A stretch of DNA of 64,000 nucleotides, from positions 124,001-188,000 of the forward strand of contig DASPKU010000021.1 in assembly GCA_035627955.1 (NCBI GenBank). The letters are read 5' to 3'. The notes below the pieces were generated by a model, which was not told the DNA's origin, made no database searches, and saw nothing but the letters and a program-made list of their open reading frames with translations. The translations under genes were made by a program, and so were the position numbers. Within the stretch, counting starts at the first letter, position 1. Each line of letters opens with the position of its first letter. Of this stretch, positions 1 through 8,517 are shown one piece after another. Origin of the DNA: Phycisphaerales bacterium (lineage in GTDB: Bacteria; Planctomycetota; Phycisphaerae; Phycisphaerales; UBA1924).

Positions 1-691
1 AGTTCACGATCAGCGTTGGGCGGGCCGACACATTGCTCGCCTCCCCCGAGGAGATCCGCTTGGCGATGCTGGTCAGGAACTCGAAGTGGCTGGTCATCAT
101 CCAGCCGTAGTTCGGCTGGTTCCCGTTCACCCACGCCTGCACATCGGCGACCATCCCCGCACCCGTGAAGGTGTAGTTGCCGATGCCCCCGATCATGGCC
201 GTGCCGCGGATGTCCGGCGAGAAGTCCCCCCCCGGCGTGGCCCACGCGCTGCTCGCGTCGCCGAAGAACCGGTAGTTCCACGTCGCGTCCCCCGCCGCGG
301 CGTTGGTCCCCGTCCCCTGCCCGCCCGCGTTGCTCGCCCCCTCGCCCCAATCCGCCAGCATGCGGTACAGGTCGAACTGGTAGGTGCCCGCGATGGTCTT
401 GGTCACCTGAATCCGCAGCGTGGCGCTGGTGATTGTCGCACCCGCCGGGATGCTCGAGAGGTTGAAGTGCAGCAGAGACCGCCGCCGGTACGCGTTCCCA
501 AGCTCGTTCTGCTGGGCGATACCCCCCGCGAACAGGTCACCCTGCCCGCTGCTCAGGTCCGGCAGCCCCAGCATCTCGAACAGCGTGTTGTCCTTGTCCG
601 GCGTCAGCGAGGCCGTCTGGGCCTGCGCAGCTGCACCCGCGAGCATCGACAATGCCACCAAACCCAGCGCACGCATTCTGGTGTCGGTCAC
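1..691 (-). CDS. Secreted DNRLRE-type domain protein, 3'-truncated by the window edge
   Basis: These are the first 230 codons of a secreted protein; the stop lies beyond the window. GTG at 691 is preferred because GGGAGA lies about 6 bases upstream; an in-frame ATG at 676 is the alternative. Residues 1-25 form a signal peptide (RMRALG, a hydrophobic core, then AAAQAQ). The segment around RRRSLLHFNLSSIPAGATI matches the hallmark of DNRLRE (CBM96-like) beta-sandwich domains, which occur in extracellular, often carbohydrate-associated proteins. The remainder is rich in G, N, T and aromatic residues, as expected of a beta fold. Any C-terminal sorting motif would lie outside the window. The domain call is fairly secure; the substrate is unknown. 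Confidence 0.75.
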   Translation of the reverse strand, partial: MTDTRMRALGLVALSMLAGAAAQAQTASLTPDKDNTLFEMLGLPDLSSGQGDLFAGGIAQQNELGNAYRRRSLLHFNLSSIPAGATITSATLRIQVTKTIAGTYQFDLYRMLADWGEGASNAGGQGTGTNAAAGDATWNYRFFGDASSAWATPGGDFSPDIRGTAMIGGIGNYTFTGAGMVADVQAWVNGNQPNYGWMMTSHFEFLTSIAKRISSGEASNVSARPTLIVN

Positions 692-911
692 GGATCTCTC
701 CCGATCGTTAGCCCACGAGGGTTGGGCTTCGAAAGGACGCTCTCAATCGAAAACTAACACAGCCGTTACCCGCGGCCACCAAACCACCGGATTTCCCGGA
801 CTTCCCCCCGGGCCCTGCCACCCTCCAGAAGCGCAAACCCCGAATTCCCAACCACCACCCGACCACGCCTGTTACACTGCCCCTGAGGGCCGAGACACCA
901 AGGGCCGACGC

Positions 912-1139
912 ATGGACTGGCGCTTCTGGAAGCACCGCGGCAGCATGGACGAGGGCGCGAGGGCCCGCCTCGAACACTCCATCTGGCTCACCGACGCGAT
1001 CGAGTCCGGGCGCGAGTACCCCCGCATCCCCACCCGCCCCGTCGTCACCGGCGGCTTCTCCCGCCTCCTTGTACGCCGCAACGGTCCCGACCTCGCCCGC
1101 CGCTGGTGGGACGCCGCCCTCTCCCGCGTCAACGACTGA
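912..1139 (+). CDS. Small hypothetical protein, 75 aa
   Basis: Unrecognised 75-residue protein starting MDWRFWKHRGSMDEGARARL. It is charged and contains several tryptophans, with no signal peptide or membrane segment, so it is probably cytoplasmic. ATG at 912 is chosen because TACACT at 873-878 could be a -10 element, giving a leader of about 26 bases with weak AAGGG just before the start. The open frame runs further upstream, but that part is compositionally unlike protein. It sits 49 bases before the next gene on the same strand and could be co-transcribed with it. Small size keeps confidence moderate. Confidence 0.55.
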   Translation: MDWRFWKHRGSMDEGARARLEHSIWLTDAIESGREYPRIPTRPVVTGGFSRLLVRRNGPDLARRWWDAALSRVND

Positions 1140-1188
1140 CCCACTCGGCACGTCAGCGGGGGACCCAGCCCGATACCCTGTCATCCCC

Positions 1189-2079
1189 ATGACCGACACG
1201 ACCGACACCGCCGCCGCCGGACCTGTCACCGCCCCCCTGTCCAAGGGCTGGACCCGCCAGATGGTCCTCATCGCCCTCGCCATGCTGGCGCTGGGCCTGT
1301 GGGGTCTCTACGACGCCACCATCAAGTACCCCGAGCGCGGCAGCCAAGCCGCGGAGTTCCTCGAGTACCAATACCTCCAGACGCTGGAGACCAACCGCAC
1401 CCTTCTCACGGGCGAGGCGAGCATCGCCGACCCCAAGGCGCGCCTGCAGCAGCTCCAGGCCAAGCACCGCGAGGCCGACCTGGGCCCCGGCCCCGAGCGC
1501 GACCTCATGCTCTGGCTCGAGCAGCTCAGCCTCATCGGCAAGCTCGACCCCGCGAACACCACCATCCCCCGCACCGACTTCCGCACCGACGAGAACAAGG
1601 CGCCGATAGCGGTGAAGGCCTCGCCGCAGGACCGCCTGACGTTCCTCCGCAACCGCTGGACCACCGCCACCGGCACCCGCAGCGCTTCCCCCCTGAGCAC
1701 CTTCGACATCCCCTTCCAGTGGATCATCCTTGTCGTGGGCGTCGGCTTCGCGGTCTACCTCTTCGGCCTTGTCGCGATCGCTAAATCCAAGAAGTACTCG
1801 TGGGACGCCGCCCAGCACCGTCTGACGCTGCCCAACGGCGCCACCCTCGTCCCCGCCGACATCGAGGAGTTCGACAAGCGCAAGTGGCACCGGCTGTACA
1901 TCACCCTGAAAGTCCGCGACTCGCACCCCCAACTAGCAGGTCAGCGGATCACCATCGACCTCAAGCGGTATGAGGCCGTGGAGCCCTGGGTACTGGAGAT
2001 GGAGAAGATCGCCTTCCCCGAGAACCAGGCCGAGCCCCAGGAGCCCGCACCGACCTCGCCCACCTCCGCCGAGACCTGA
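1189..2079 (+). CDS. Hypothetical two-helix membrane protein, 296 aa
   Basis: Unrecognised membrane protein. Hydrophobic segments at about residues 26-45 (LIALAMLALGLWGLYDA) and 177-198 (IILVVGVGFAVYLFGLVAIA) flank a charged domain of about 130 residues that is probably extracytoplasmic. The C-terminal 90 residues (after KSKKYSWDAAQHRLTLPNGA) look like a small beta-rich PH-like cytoplasmic module that ends in a Pro/Glu-rich tail. ATG at 1189 follows TACCCT at 1174-1179 without a Shine-Dalgarno. Its stop overlaps the next start by one base (TGATG at 2077-2081), so the two genes are translationally coupled. Confidence 0.75.
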   Translation: MTDTTDTAAAGPVTAPLSKGWTRQMVLIALAMLALGLWGLYDATIKYPERGSQAAEFLEYQYLQTLETNRTLLTGEASIADPKARLQQLQAKHREADLGPGPERDLMLWLEQLSLIGKLDPANTTIPRTDFRTDENKAPIAVKASPQDRLTFLRNRWTTATGTRSASPLSTFDIPFQWIILVVGVGFAVYLFGLVAIAKSKKYSWDAAQHRLTLPNGATLVPADIEEFDKRKWHRLYITLKVRDSHPQLAGQRITIDLKRYEAVEPWVLEMEKIAFPENQAEPQEPAPTSPTSAET

Positions 2080-2597
2080 TGCCCGACATCAACCCAGCCT
2101 GGATCGCCGCGACCCTTGTGATCATCGCCTCCTGGGTGGGCGTCGTGCTGACACTCATCACACTGCCTGGCCTGTGGCTCGCCGTCATCGCCGGCGCCGC
2201 CGCGGCCTTCTGGGACTCCACCTTCCTCTCCTGGTGGTACGTGGGCGCCGCCCTCGCCGTCGCCATCATCGCCGAAGTACTCGAGTTCATGGCCGGGGCC
2301 ATGGGCGCCCGCAAGGGCGGCAGCAGCAAGAAGGGAGCGGTGGGGGCCCTCATCGGCTCCATCGTGGGCGCGATCGCCGGCTCCCCCATCATCTTCCCCA
2401 TCGGCACCATCGTCGGGGCCGTCCTCGGCGCGGCCGTGGGAACCATGATCATCGAACGCGGCTCGCAGGGAAAGACCTGGGCCGAAACGACCCGCGCCGG
2501 CAAGGGCGCGGCCATGGGCCGCCTCGCCGCCACGCTCATCAAAACCGTCCTTGCGGGCGTCATCGCCATCATCCTCACCATCGGCGTGCTCATCTGA
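2079..2597 (+). CDS. DUF456 family membrane protein
   Basis: This 172-residue protein is strongly hydrophobic with Gly/Ala-rich helices, including TLPGLWLAVIAGAAAAFW, AALAVAIIAEVLEFMAGAMG, and repeated G-x3-G patterns in SIVGAIAGSPIIFPIGTIVG. This pattern, with a conserved E in AEVLEF followed by GARKGGSSKKG, matches DUF456, an inner-membrane family of unknown function. It is usually about 160-170 residues, so this is full length. The start overlaps the stop of the upstream membrane protein by one base, so the pair forms an operon. Function cannot be assigned beyond a membrane role. Confidence 0.8.
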   Translation: MPDINPAWIAATLVIIASWVGVVLTLITLPGLWLAVIAGAAAAFWDSTFLSWWYVGAALAVAIIAEVLEFMAGAMGARKGGSSKKGAVGALIGSIVGAIAGSPIIFPIGTIVGAVLGAAVGTMIIERGSQGKTWAETTRAGKGAAMGRLAATLIKTVLAGVIAIILTIGVLI

Positions 2598-2670
2598 CCG
2601 GCCCGGACCTGATCGCCCGCTCACCGACAGGCGGCCCACAGCCCTCCCCACACCGGCTGTGAAGGTTTCC

Positions 2671-2690
2671 CAAAGCTGGATCAATCCAGC
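2671..2690. promoter_or_regulatory. Palindrome upstream of phoH
   Basis: GCTGGAT at 2675-2681 and ATCCAGC at 2684-2690 form a perfect inverted repeat with a two-base centre. It lies about 130 bases before the phoH start and 31 bases before a possible -10 (TATGCT, 2722-2727). It could be an operator; no regulator is evident nearby. Confidence 0.35.
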
Positions 2691-2822
2691 CGGACCCTCC
2701 CACGCGAACTCAACAAGGCAGTATGCTGGGGTACCCGGTGCCCGACACGGCCCCGGAGGTTCGCGTGGGCCTAAGACCACGCCGCGTCTCTGGAAGAGCC
2801 GCGCAGCCACCGAAGGAGCGAC

Positions 2823-4385
2823 ATGCCCAAAGGCGCACAGGCCGAGCCCCCCAAGGTTCAGCCACTCCCACCAGCGTCCGGGACCAAGGCCCCGATCAGC
2901 TCGCCCGCCCACATCAACGGCGAGCACACCGCGAGGGCCGCGTCGAAGCCGCAGCAGCCCGATACGGGCGTCAAGACGTTCGTGCTCGACACCAACGTCC
3001 TCCTGCACAACCCCGACGCCCTCTTCGTCTTCAAAGAGCACCACATCGTCGTGCCCTTCGCCGTGATCGAAGAGCTCGACAAGATGAAGCGCAAGGACGA
3101 CGACCTCGGTCGCAACTCGCGCGCCTGCATCCGCCACCTCGACCGCCTCCGCGCCATCGGCCACCTCGACGAGGGCGTCAACTGGGGCGAGCTCGGCCCC
3201 ATCGCCGGCACCGCATTCTCCACCGGCGAGAACGGCCAGACCGGCACCATCCGCATCGATGTCACCGACCACGCCCGCCCCGTCTCCATCAGCGAGGATT
3301 CCCCCGACAACCGCATCATCGCCGTCGCGTACGCCCTCCAGGAAGCCGGCACCCGCGGCGTCGTCTTCGTCACCAAGGACCTCGCCTGCCGCATCAAGGC
3401 CGACGCCCTTGGCCTCCGCACCGAGGACTTCACCAACCAGAAGGTCGACGCCGACCGCCTCTACACCGGCTACCTCACCGCCAGCGTCGAGGGCGCGCTC
3501 ATCGACGAGCTCTACCACGACCGCCTGCTCGCGGTGGACCGCCTCACCGACGCCCTCAAAGAGACCACCGACGAGGGCGAGGTCTACGAAAACACCCTCG
3601 AGCCCAACCAGTACGTTGTGCTCAAGGACAAGGACGACGAGAACCACACCGGCCTGGGCCGCCGCCTCGCCGACACCGACCACGTCATCCCCGTCACCGG
3701 CCCGCGCAAGCCGGTCTTCGGCATCATGGCCCGCAACGTGCAGCAGACCATGGCCATGGACGCCCTGCTCGACGAGGAGATCAAGCTCATTACCCTGCTC
3801 GGCGGCGCCGGCACCGGCAAAACCCTGCTCGCCCTCGCCGCCGGCATGGCCAAGGTCTTCAACGAGGAACGCTACGAAAAGCTGCTCGTCGCCCGCCCCA
3901 TCATGCCCCTGGGCCGCGACATCGGCTACCTCCCCGGCGACAAGGACGAGAAGCTCACCGCGTGGATGCAGCCCATCTTCGACAACCTCTCGTACCTCCT
4001 CTCCACCCGCGGCAGCGGCACCCAGTCCGCCGAGTCCCACTCCATCGAGCAGCGCATCGGCAAGCTCATGGCCGACGGCAAGCTCGTCCTCGAGCCCCTC
4101 ACCTACATCCGCGGCCGCAGCATCCCCCACCAGTTCATGATCGTCGACGAGGCACAGAACCTCACCCCCCACGAGGTCAAAACCATCGCCTCGCGCGTCG
4201 GCGAGGGCACCAAGCTCATCCTGACCGGCGACATCGGCCAGATCGACAACCCCTACCTCGACTCGTCCAGCAACGGCCTGGCCTACGCCATCGAGAAAAT
4301 GAAGGGTGTCCGCCTCTTCGCCCACGTCACCCTCGCCAAGAGCGAACGCAGCGAGCTCGCCAGCCTCGCCGCGAGCCGCTTGTAA
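2823..4385 (+). CDS. phoH: PhoH family protein with N-terminal PIN domain (PhoH2 type)
   Basis: A 520-residue fusion of a PIN ribonuclease-like domain (about residues 48-200) with a PhoH ATPase (about 290-515). PIN acidic residues are visible in FVLDTNVLLHNPD, VIEELDKMK and SPDNRIIAVA. The PhoH part has Walker A GGAGTGKT near residue 327, Walker B FMIVDEAQN, and LTGDIGQIDNP. PhoH2 proteins of this layout are ATP-dependent RNA helicase/nuclease-like enzymes in the cytoplasm. The Lys/Pro-rich first 45 residues are probably disordered. GGAG at 2814-2819 sets the ATG at 2823. A TATGCT hexamer at 2722-2727 could serve as -10 with a leader of about 95 bases. All key motifs are intact. Confidence 0.95.
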   Translation: MPKGAQAEPPKVQPLPPASGTKAPISSPAHINGEHTARAASKPQQPDTGVKTFVLDTNVLLHNPDALFVFKEHHIVVPFAVIEELDKMKRKDDDLGRNSRACIRHLDRLRAIGHLDEGVNWGELGPIAGTAFSTGENGQTGTIRIDVTDHARPVSISEDSPDNRIIAVAYALQEAGTRGVVFVTKDLACRIKADALGLRTEDFTNQKVDADRLYTGYLTASVEGALIDELYHDRLLAVDRLTDALKETTDEGEVYENTLEPNQYVVLKDKDDENHTGLGRRLADTDHVIPVTGPRKPVFGIMARNVQQTMAMDALLDEEIKLITLLGGAGTGKTLLALAAGMAKVFNEERYEKLLVARPIMPLGRDIGYLPGDKDEKLTAWMQPIFDNLSYLLSTRGSGTQSAESHSIEQRIGKLMADGKLVLEPLTYIRGRSIPHQFMIVDEAQNLTPHEVKTIASRVGEGTKLILTGDIGQIDNPYLDSSSNGLAYAIEKMKGVRLFAHVTLAKSERSELASLAASRL

Positions 4386-4471
4386 GAACCGCGACCGTTA
4401 GGGAGCGACTCGACCGCGCTTCGCGGTCGACCTCTCCATCCTTTGTCCCCGACACTCTCACCCGAACCGTG

Positions 4472-4497
4472 CCACTGAGATGTCCTCATCTCGGTGG
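4472..4497. repeat. Dispersed palindrome, copy A (CGAGATG arm)
   Basis: CCACTGAGATG (4472-4482), loop TCCT, and CATCTCGGTGG (4487-4497) form an 11-bp stem with one G.T pair. It lies in the 149-base gap between phoH and the next gene, 27 bases before the latter's putative -10. It may act as a phoH terminator, but no T-run follows. Confidence 0.85.
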
Positions 4498-4523
4498 TTC
4501 TCACGCGCCTGCACCAACTCCGC

Positions 4524-4529
4524 TAAACT
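4524..4529 (+). promoter_or_regulatory. Putative leaderless -10 (TAAACT)
   Basis: TAAACT ends 5 bases before the ATG at 4535 and no Shine-Dalgarno is present, so transcription would begin at or next to the start codon. Confidence 0.5.
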
Positions 4530-4534
4530 CCCGC

Positions 4535-5158
4535 ATGGTCGCGTACGAAACACGCCTCCAGAGCGACCCGAGGTGGGCTTTGAGCGAGGGCAGCCGTCAC
4601 TTCGAGGAACGCTCCGCCGTGCAGGACACCCTGCACCGCATCACCCGCCGCCTCTCCGAGCTCAACATCCCCTATGCCGTGTCGGGTGCCATGGCCCTCT
4701 TCCACCACGGCCTGCGCCGCTTCACCGAAGACATCGACCTCCTCGTCACTCGTGACGCCCTCACGTCGATCCACGAGCAGCTCAGCGGGCTCGGTTACCT
4801 GCCCTCCACCCCCGGCGGCAAGAACCTCCGCGACACCCGCACTGGTGTCCGCATCGACTTCATCATCACCGGCGACTTCCCGGGCGACGGCAAGCCCAAG
4901 CCCGTCGCCTTCCCCGACCCCACGCCCGTTTCTCTCGAGTCTGACGGCGTCCGCTACCTCAACCTCGCGACGCTGATCGAGCTCAAGCTCGCCTCGGGGA
5001 TGACCAACCCCGCACGCCTCCGCGATCTGTCCGACGTGCTCGAGCTCATCCGCATCCTCAAGATCCCGCCGACCTTCGCCGACGCGAACCTGAACCCGTT
5101 CGTCCGCGAGAAGTTCCACGAGCTCGCCGCCATTGCCGCGACCACGCCCGACGAGTAG
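4535..5158 (+). CDS. Nucleotidyltransferase-fold protein
   Basis: This 207-residue protein has the minimal nucleotidyltransferase signature: the helix motif YAVSGAMALFHHG followed by RRFTEDIDLLV, whose two acidic residues would bind metal, and a third in GVRIDFIITG. This is the pattern of AbiEii/MNT-type and related nucleotidyltransferases. Substrate and biological role are unknown; an AbiEii-type toxin would need a partner antitoxin, which is not visible here. The C-terminal part (LKLASGMTNPARLRDLSDVLELI) matches the usual helical cap. ATG at 4535 is chosen over the much longer open frame upstream because that extension overlaps phoH in another frame and looks like a shadow. Confidence 0.8.
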   Translation: MVAYETRLQSDPRWALSEGSRHFEERSAVQDTLHRITRRLSELNIPYAVSGAMALFHHGLRRFTEDIDLLVTRDALTSIHEQLSGLGYLPSTPGGKNLRDTRTGVRIDFIITGDFPGDGKPKPVAFPDPTPVSLESDGVRYLNLATLIELKLASGMTNPARLRDLSDVLELIRILKIPPTFADANLNPFVREKFHELAAIAATTPDE

Positions 5159-5184
5159 CGCCCGACGGGAAGCACACCGCCCGC

Positions 5185-5499
5185 TCAGTGCAGCCCGGAC
5201 CCCCCCGGCGACAGCTTCGCATCATCCACATCATCCGGCGCCACGTTCCTGATCTCCCCGTAGCTTGGGCTCCGCGGCCGCCCGCGCATCGACTCCTGCC
5301 CCGAGCGGTACGCCACCACCGCCACCGCGACCACCGCCGCCGCGCCCACGCCCGCCCACACCCCGCGCTTGACCAGCGTCAGCGTGTGCTGGTGCTTGAC
5401 GCCCTGCATGAACGCCGCGGGAGGCTCCACCGGCACGCTGGAGCCCAGCGAGCGCCCGAACGCGTCCAGCCGGTCTGTGAGGTCAAGGTCAGTGTTCAT
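5185..5499 (-). CDS. Small single-helix membrane protein downstream of a sigma factor
   Basis: A 104-residue protein with an N-terminal cytoplasmic segment (MNTDLDLTDRLDAFGRSLGS), one hydrophobic stretch around residues 46-63 (GVGAAAVVAVAVVAY) and a polar tail. ATG at 5499 overlaps the sigma factor stop in an ATGA arrangement, so it is translationally coupled to that gene. Position and topology suggest a membrane partner of the sigma factor, possibly an anti-sigma factor, but no zinc-binding HxxxCxxC anti-sigma motif is present. It is the last gene of the operon 8412-5185. Confidence 0.7.
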   Translation of the reverse strand: MNTDLDLTDRLDAFGRSLGSSVPVEPPAAFMQGVKHQHTLTLVKRGVWAGVGAAAVVAVAVVAYRSGQESMRGRPRSPSYGEIRNVAPDDVDDAKLSPGGSGLH

Positions 5500-6191
5500 G
5501 TGTGGACCTCCCGCGTGGGGTTCGTATCGCTCGATGGCCGCGTGCCTGCGCACTGGGGCAAGCCGCCGCTGGCAGCAGTGGGGGAGCTTGAAGGCCTGGC
5601 CGTCGGTGTGTTCATCGCCTTGCTCTGCGCCGGTGCCTGGGCCGCCGGCGGCTCACGCAGCACCTTCAACGCCTTCGCGTACCGCGTCGCGACCGTGCTG
5701 CGGTTCTCGTTCAGACTGATCGCCATCTGATCAAACGTCAGCCCCGCGGCGTGCTTCAGCAGCACCACCTCCCGCAGGTTGTCCGGCAGCCGGTTCAGCG
5801 CCTCCGTCAGGTCCGCGAACACGTCGGGCGCCGGCGTGGGCTGCGATCCCGCGCCGCGCGTGCCGTGCCGCGCCGGCGCCGTCGCCACCGCCTCCCGGGC
5901 GTCCCGCCGGTCGATCCCCCGCCGGTAGTTCAAACACTCGTTCCTCACCCCCCGCGCCAGCCATGCCGCCACGTCCTCCACCTTCGACACCTGCCCGCGC
6001 TCCGACCCCACCACGCGGCACATCACCGTCTGCACCACGTCCATCGCCGCGGCCTCCCCCCCGTACGACCGCAGCATCGCCCGCGCCAGCGCCACCAGCC
6101 TCGGCCCCACCTGCGCCCACAGCATCCGCGCCGCGGCGTCGTCGCCGCGTGCGGTCCGCACGAGCAGGGCATGGTCCACCGGCTGGTACAT
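5496..6191 (-). CDS. Sigma-70 family (ECF-like) RNA polymerase sigma factor
   Basis: This 231-residue protein has a region-2-like segment (MLRSYGGEAAAMDVVQTVMCRV and VAAWLARGVRNECLNYRR) and a region-4 helix-turn-helix (LPDNLREVVLLKHAAGLTFDQMA, then STVATRYAKALKVLRE). This is the layout of ECF sigma factors that direct RNA polymerase to special promoters. A Ser/Pro/Thr-rich tail of about 45 residues follows region 4. The start is ATG 6191, or GTG 6194; both overlap the stop of the upstream gene (TGA at 6191-6193). The downstream small membrane gene starts inside its stop codon. Coupling to two secreted paralogues suggests an envelope-sensing unit, which is inference. Confidence 0.88.
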   Translation of the reverse strand: MYQPVDHALLVRTARGDDAAARMLWAQVGPRLVALARAMLRSYGGEAAAMDVVQTVMCRVVGSERGQVSKVEDVAAWLARGVRNECLNYRRGIDRRDAREAVATAPARHGTRGAGSQPTPAPDVFADLTEALNRLPDNLREVVLLKHAAGLTFDQMAISLNENRSTVATRYAKALKVLREPPAAQAPAQSKAMNTPTARPSSSPTAASGGLPQCAGTRPSSDTNPTREVHT

Positions 6192-7333
6192 CACTCCGTC
6201 TTCGCTTGCGGGCCCTCCGCCTTGGTTCCCTGTGATTCTTGCACGCCTTCCGACTGCTCGGGCTCGGCGATCTTCTTGAGGCGCCTCTCCAGCTTGTTGA
6301 GCGTCTTCTCCAAGTTCGCGACCGTCTTCTGCGCCCGCCCCACCGAGGGCGTCATTTGGCAGGCGATCAGGCCGTGCTGGAGCTCCATGAGCTGCTCTTC
6401 GAGCTCACTCAGGCGGACCTGCGGCAGCTCGCCCGCCCACGCCCTGTCGATTTCGTGGTAGTACCGCTCGGCCCGCGCCAGGTCGCGCTCAAACTGCTCG
6501 CGCGTCATCCCCGCGACGAACCACTCCGACGCCCCCATCCCCATCTCCCGCATCAGCCGCGAATAGTCCAACCCCGGCTCCGCCGAGCGGCACTTCTCCA
6601 GCAGCCACGCGACGGTGATCTCGCGCTCCTTGCGGATCGACGCCCGCGTGTGGCACAAGTCCTCACGCGGGATGCCCTCAAACACCCTCAGCAGCATCCG
6701 CGCCTGCGCGGGCGTGAACGCGTGATGGTCCAGCAGCTCGTTGGTGAGCGTCACCCCGCGCTGCATGATCGCGATCCCAACCAGCGATGAGATCAGCACC
6801 GGCCCCTCGCTCGCATGCTGCCCCAGCCGCACCATCGCCCGCACCCGCTCGATCGCCGCGATCGCGCTCCCATCCTCCATGCACCGGCGCGCATCCGCGG
6901 CCAGCACGCGGCAGCTCATCCGCGTCCACCCCAGGTGCGGCAGCAGCATCCCCCACCCCGCCGACCAGCCAAACCCCCAGTCGCAGTGCTCGATGCTCGC
7001 GGCCTTCAGCAGCGAATCCACGTACCCGCTGTGCTCGCTCAGCGCCGCCCGCAGTTCCGGCTGGATCTTCTTGTCCGGCTCGGGCACATTCGCCGCCAGC
7101 TCGTTGAGCCGCACGAACTCCTTCCGCGTGGGCATGTCCCACGCTTCGAAGTACGCCAGCGCCGCGTTGCTCCCCCCACCCGCCCCCCGCGGCGGCCGGA
7201 TCGAATGCTCATCCTTGAACACCATCGACGGCTTGTAGTTCTCCCACCCCGGCTGATCCTGCGCCGATGCACGCGAAGAGGCCGCACCGTGTGCAGCGAG
7301 CGCGGCCAGAGCACAGGCAAGCACCCGCCTCAC
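6191..7333 (-). CDS. Secreted paralogue B of a two-gene family in the sigma-factor operon
   Basis: Unrecognised 380-residue protein with an N-terminal signal peptide (RRVLACALAALAAHGAASS, cleavage near ASAQ). It shares with the next gene upstream a set of motifs in the same order: an A-(A/W)-A-Y-(F/W)-x-AWD segment, a CDWG tetrapeptide, LLPHLG, and DARRC followed by an ED doublet. The two therefore arose by duplication. It is mostly helical, ending in a coiled-coil-like stretch (AQKTVANLEKTLNKLERRLKK) and a Glu/Gln-rich tail. GTG start at 7333 overlaps the upstream stop by four bases (GTGA). The conserved Cys and Trp residues suggest a structured periplasmic protein. Function unknown. Confidence 0.8.
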   Translation of the reverse strand: MRRVLACALAALAAHGAASSRASAQDQPGWENYKPSMVFKDEHSIRPPRGAGGGSNAALAYFEAWDMPTRKEFVRLNELAANVPEPDKKIQPELRAALSEHSGYVDSLLKAASIEHCDWGFGWSAGWGMLLPHLGWTRMSCRVLAADARRCMEDGSAIAAIERVRAMVRLGQHASEGPVLISSLVGIAIMQRGVTLTNELLDHHAFTPAQARMLLRVFEGIPREDLCHTRASIRKEREITVAWLLEKCRSAEPGLDYSRLMREMGMGASEWFVAGMTREQFERDLARAERYYHEIDRAWAGELPQVRLSELEEQLMELQHGLIACQMTPSVGRAQKTVANLEKTLNKLERRLKKIAEPEQSEGVQESQGTKAEGPQAKTE

Positions 7334-8412
7334 TGCGCCGCCCCCTTCGTCTCTTCGACCACCGCCCGCAGCTTCACGCTCACCCTGTCGATCTGCCGCA
7401 GCGAGCGGTCCATCGAGCGCCGGGTCTGGCTGAACGCGCCACCCGCCACATAAGCGACGATCCCAAACTGAAGCTCCCGCGCCTCCGTCTCCAGCTCATC
7501 CAGCGCTACCGCGCTGTTGGGCTTCGACCACGCGCCTTTCAACGCATCAAAGTACTTCTCGGCCCGCTGAATCTCCCGCTCGATCTTCTGCTCATTGAAC
7601 GACAGCAGGTACAGCCGCGGGAAGTGCATGCCAGTGCCGTCGCCGCGGAGGGAGCTGATCTCGTTGAGCAGCCGGATGAACCGGCGCGTCGTGTCCGGTC
7701 CCGACCAGTCCTTGCGGAACGTGTCCATCGTGATCTTCCGCTCCAGGTCGATCGCCGAGTACGCGTGCCACGGGTCGTCGCGGTTCACCTTCTTGAGCTC
7801 GTTCAGGATCAGCCGCGCCGCCGCGGGCGTGATGAGGTCCGACTTCGCCAGCTCCTCAGTCAGGTTCATCGCCGTCCCCGTGACCGCCGCCCCTACCAGC
7901 GCCGAGATCAGGTACTTGTCGGTGGAAACGTGGTGCGCCATCCGCAGCATCGCCACGACCCGCTCCGCGCAGGCCACGCTGTTGCCGTCCTCGGCGCAGC
8001 GTCGCGCATCCATTGCCAACGCCCGCGTCGACGCCCGCATGAACCCCAGGTGCGGCAGCAGCGCCGTGTACCCCTTGTCGTGCCGCGCTCCCCAGTCGCA
8101 CTCCTCCATCGCCGAGGCCTGCATGACCGCTTCGATGTAATCGCGCCGGCGTGACAGCTCCTCGCGCTGCTCCTTGCTCAGAACCTTCTGCCCCTTTGAC
8201 AACCCGCCTGTCATGAGCTCGCCGAACCGCTTGCGGTCCTGCTCCGTCTGCACGATGTCCCACGCCTTCCAGTACGCCCACGCCGCGTTGTTTGCGTCCT
8301 TGGGCGGCCGCGGCGCGTCCTCAAACTCCAGCACATGCGACGGACGCACGGTCTGCCCGACCGCCGGGACGGTCAGCAGCAGGCACAGGCTCATGATCAG
8401 TGGGCGCATCAT
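7330..8412 (-). CDS. Secreted paralogue A of a two-gene family in the sigma-factor operon
   Basis: A 360-residue protein with a signal peptide (MMRPLIMSLCLLLTVPAVGQ). It is paralogous to the downstream gene: both carry AWAYWKAWD/ALAYFEAWD, EECDWG/EHCDWG, ALLPHLGF/LLPHLGW and MDARRCAEDGNS/ADARRCMEDGSA. It is helix-rich throughout with no enzyme motif that I recognise. This is the first gene of a four-gene coupled operon (8412 to 5185) that also encodes an ECF-like sigma factor and a small membrane protein. ATG at 8412 or 8409 is possible; GGGAGG lies about 18 bases upstream, too far to decide. Confidence 0.8.
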   Translation of the reverse strand: MMRPLIMSLCLLLTVPAVGQTVRPSHVLEFEDAPRPPKDANNAAWAYWKAWDIVQTEQDRKRFGELMTGGLSKGQKVLSKEQREELSRRRDYIEAVMQASAMEECDWGARHDKGYTALLPHLGFMRASTRALAMDARRCAEDGNSVACAERVVAMLRMAHHVSTDKYLISALVGAAVTGTAMNLTEELAKSDLITPAAARLILNELKKVNRDDPWHAYSAIDLERKITMDTFRKDWSGPDTTRRFIRLLNEISSLRGDGTGMHFPRLYLLSFNEQKIEREIQRAEKYFDALKGAWSKPNSAVALDELETEARELQFGIVAYVAGGAFSQTRRSMDRSLRQIDRVSVKLRAVVEETKGAAQ

Positions 8413-8517
8413 GGGGTCGTCTTCAGGGCCTCCCAGAACGGCAGGCTACTCCAAAGACACCGCCGCGAGGCCCCCATACGGCCCTCAGTTCGCCCCGAAA
8501 AACAAGCCCTCACCCGC

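Noticed and set aside
1941-4325. 794-codon minus-strand open frame opposite phoH
   Set aside because: It is the antisense of phoH and DUF456 genes; its Gly/Ala/Val/Asp/Glu-rich translation has no motif and it arises from high GC at third codon positions.
2723-4534. Upstream extension of the nucleotidyltransferase gene
   Set aside because: It is an out-of-frame shadow of phoH, rich in Arg, His and Pro; the domain starts after 4535.
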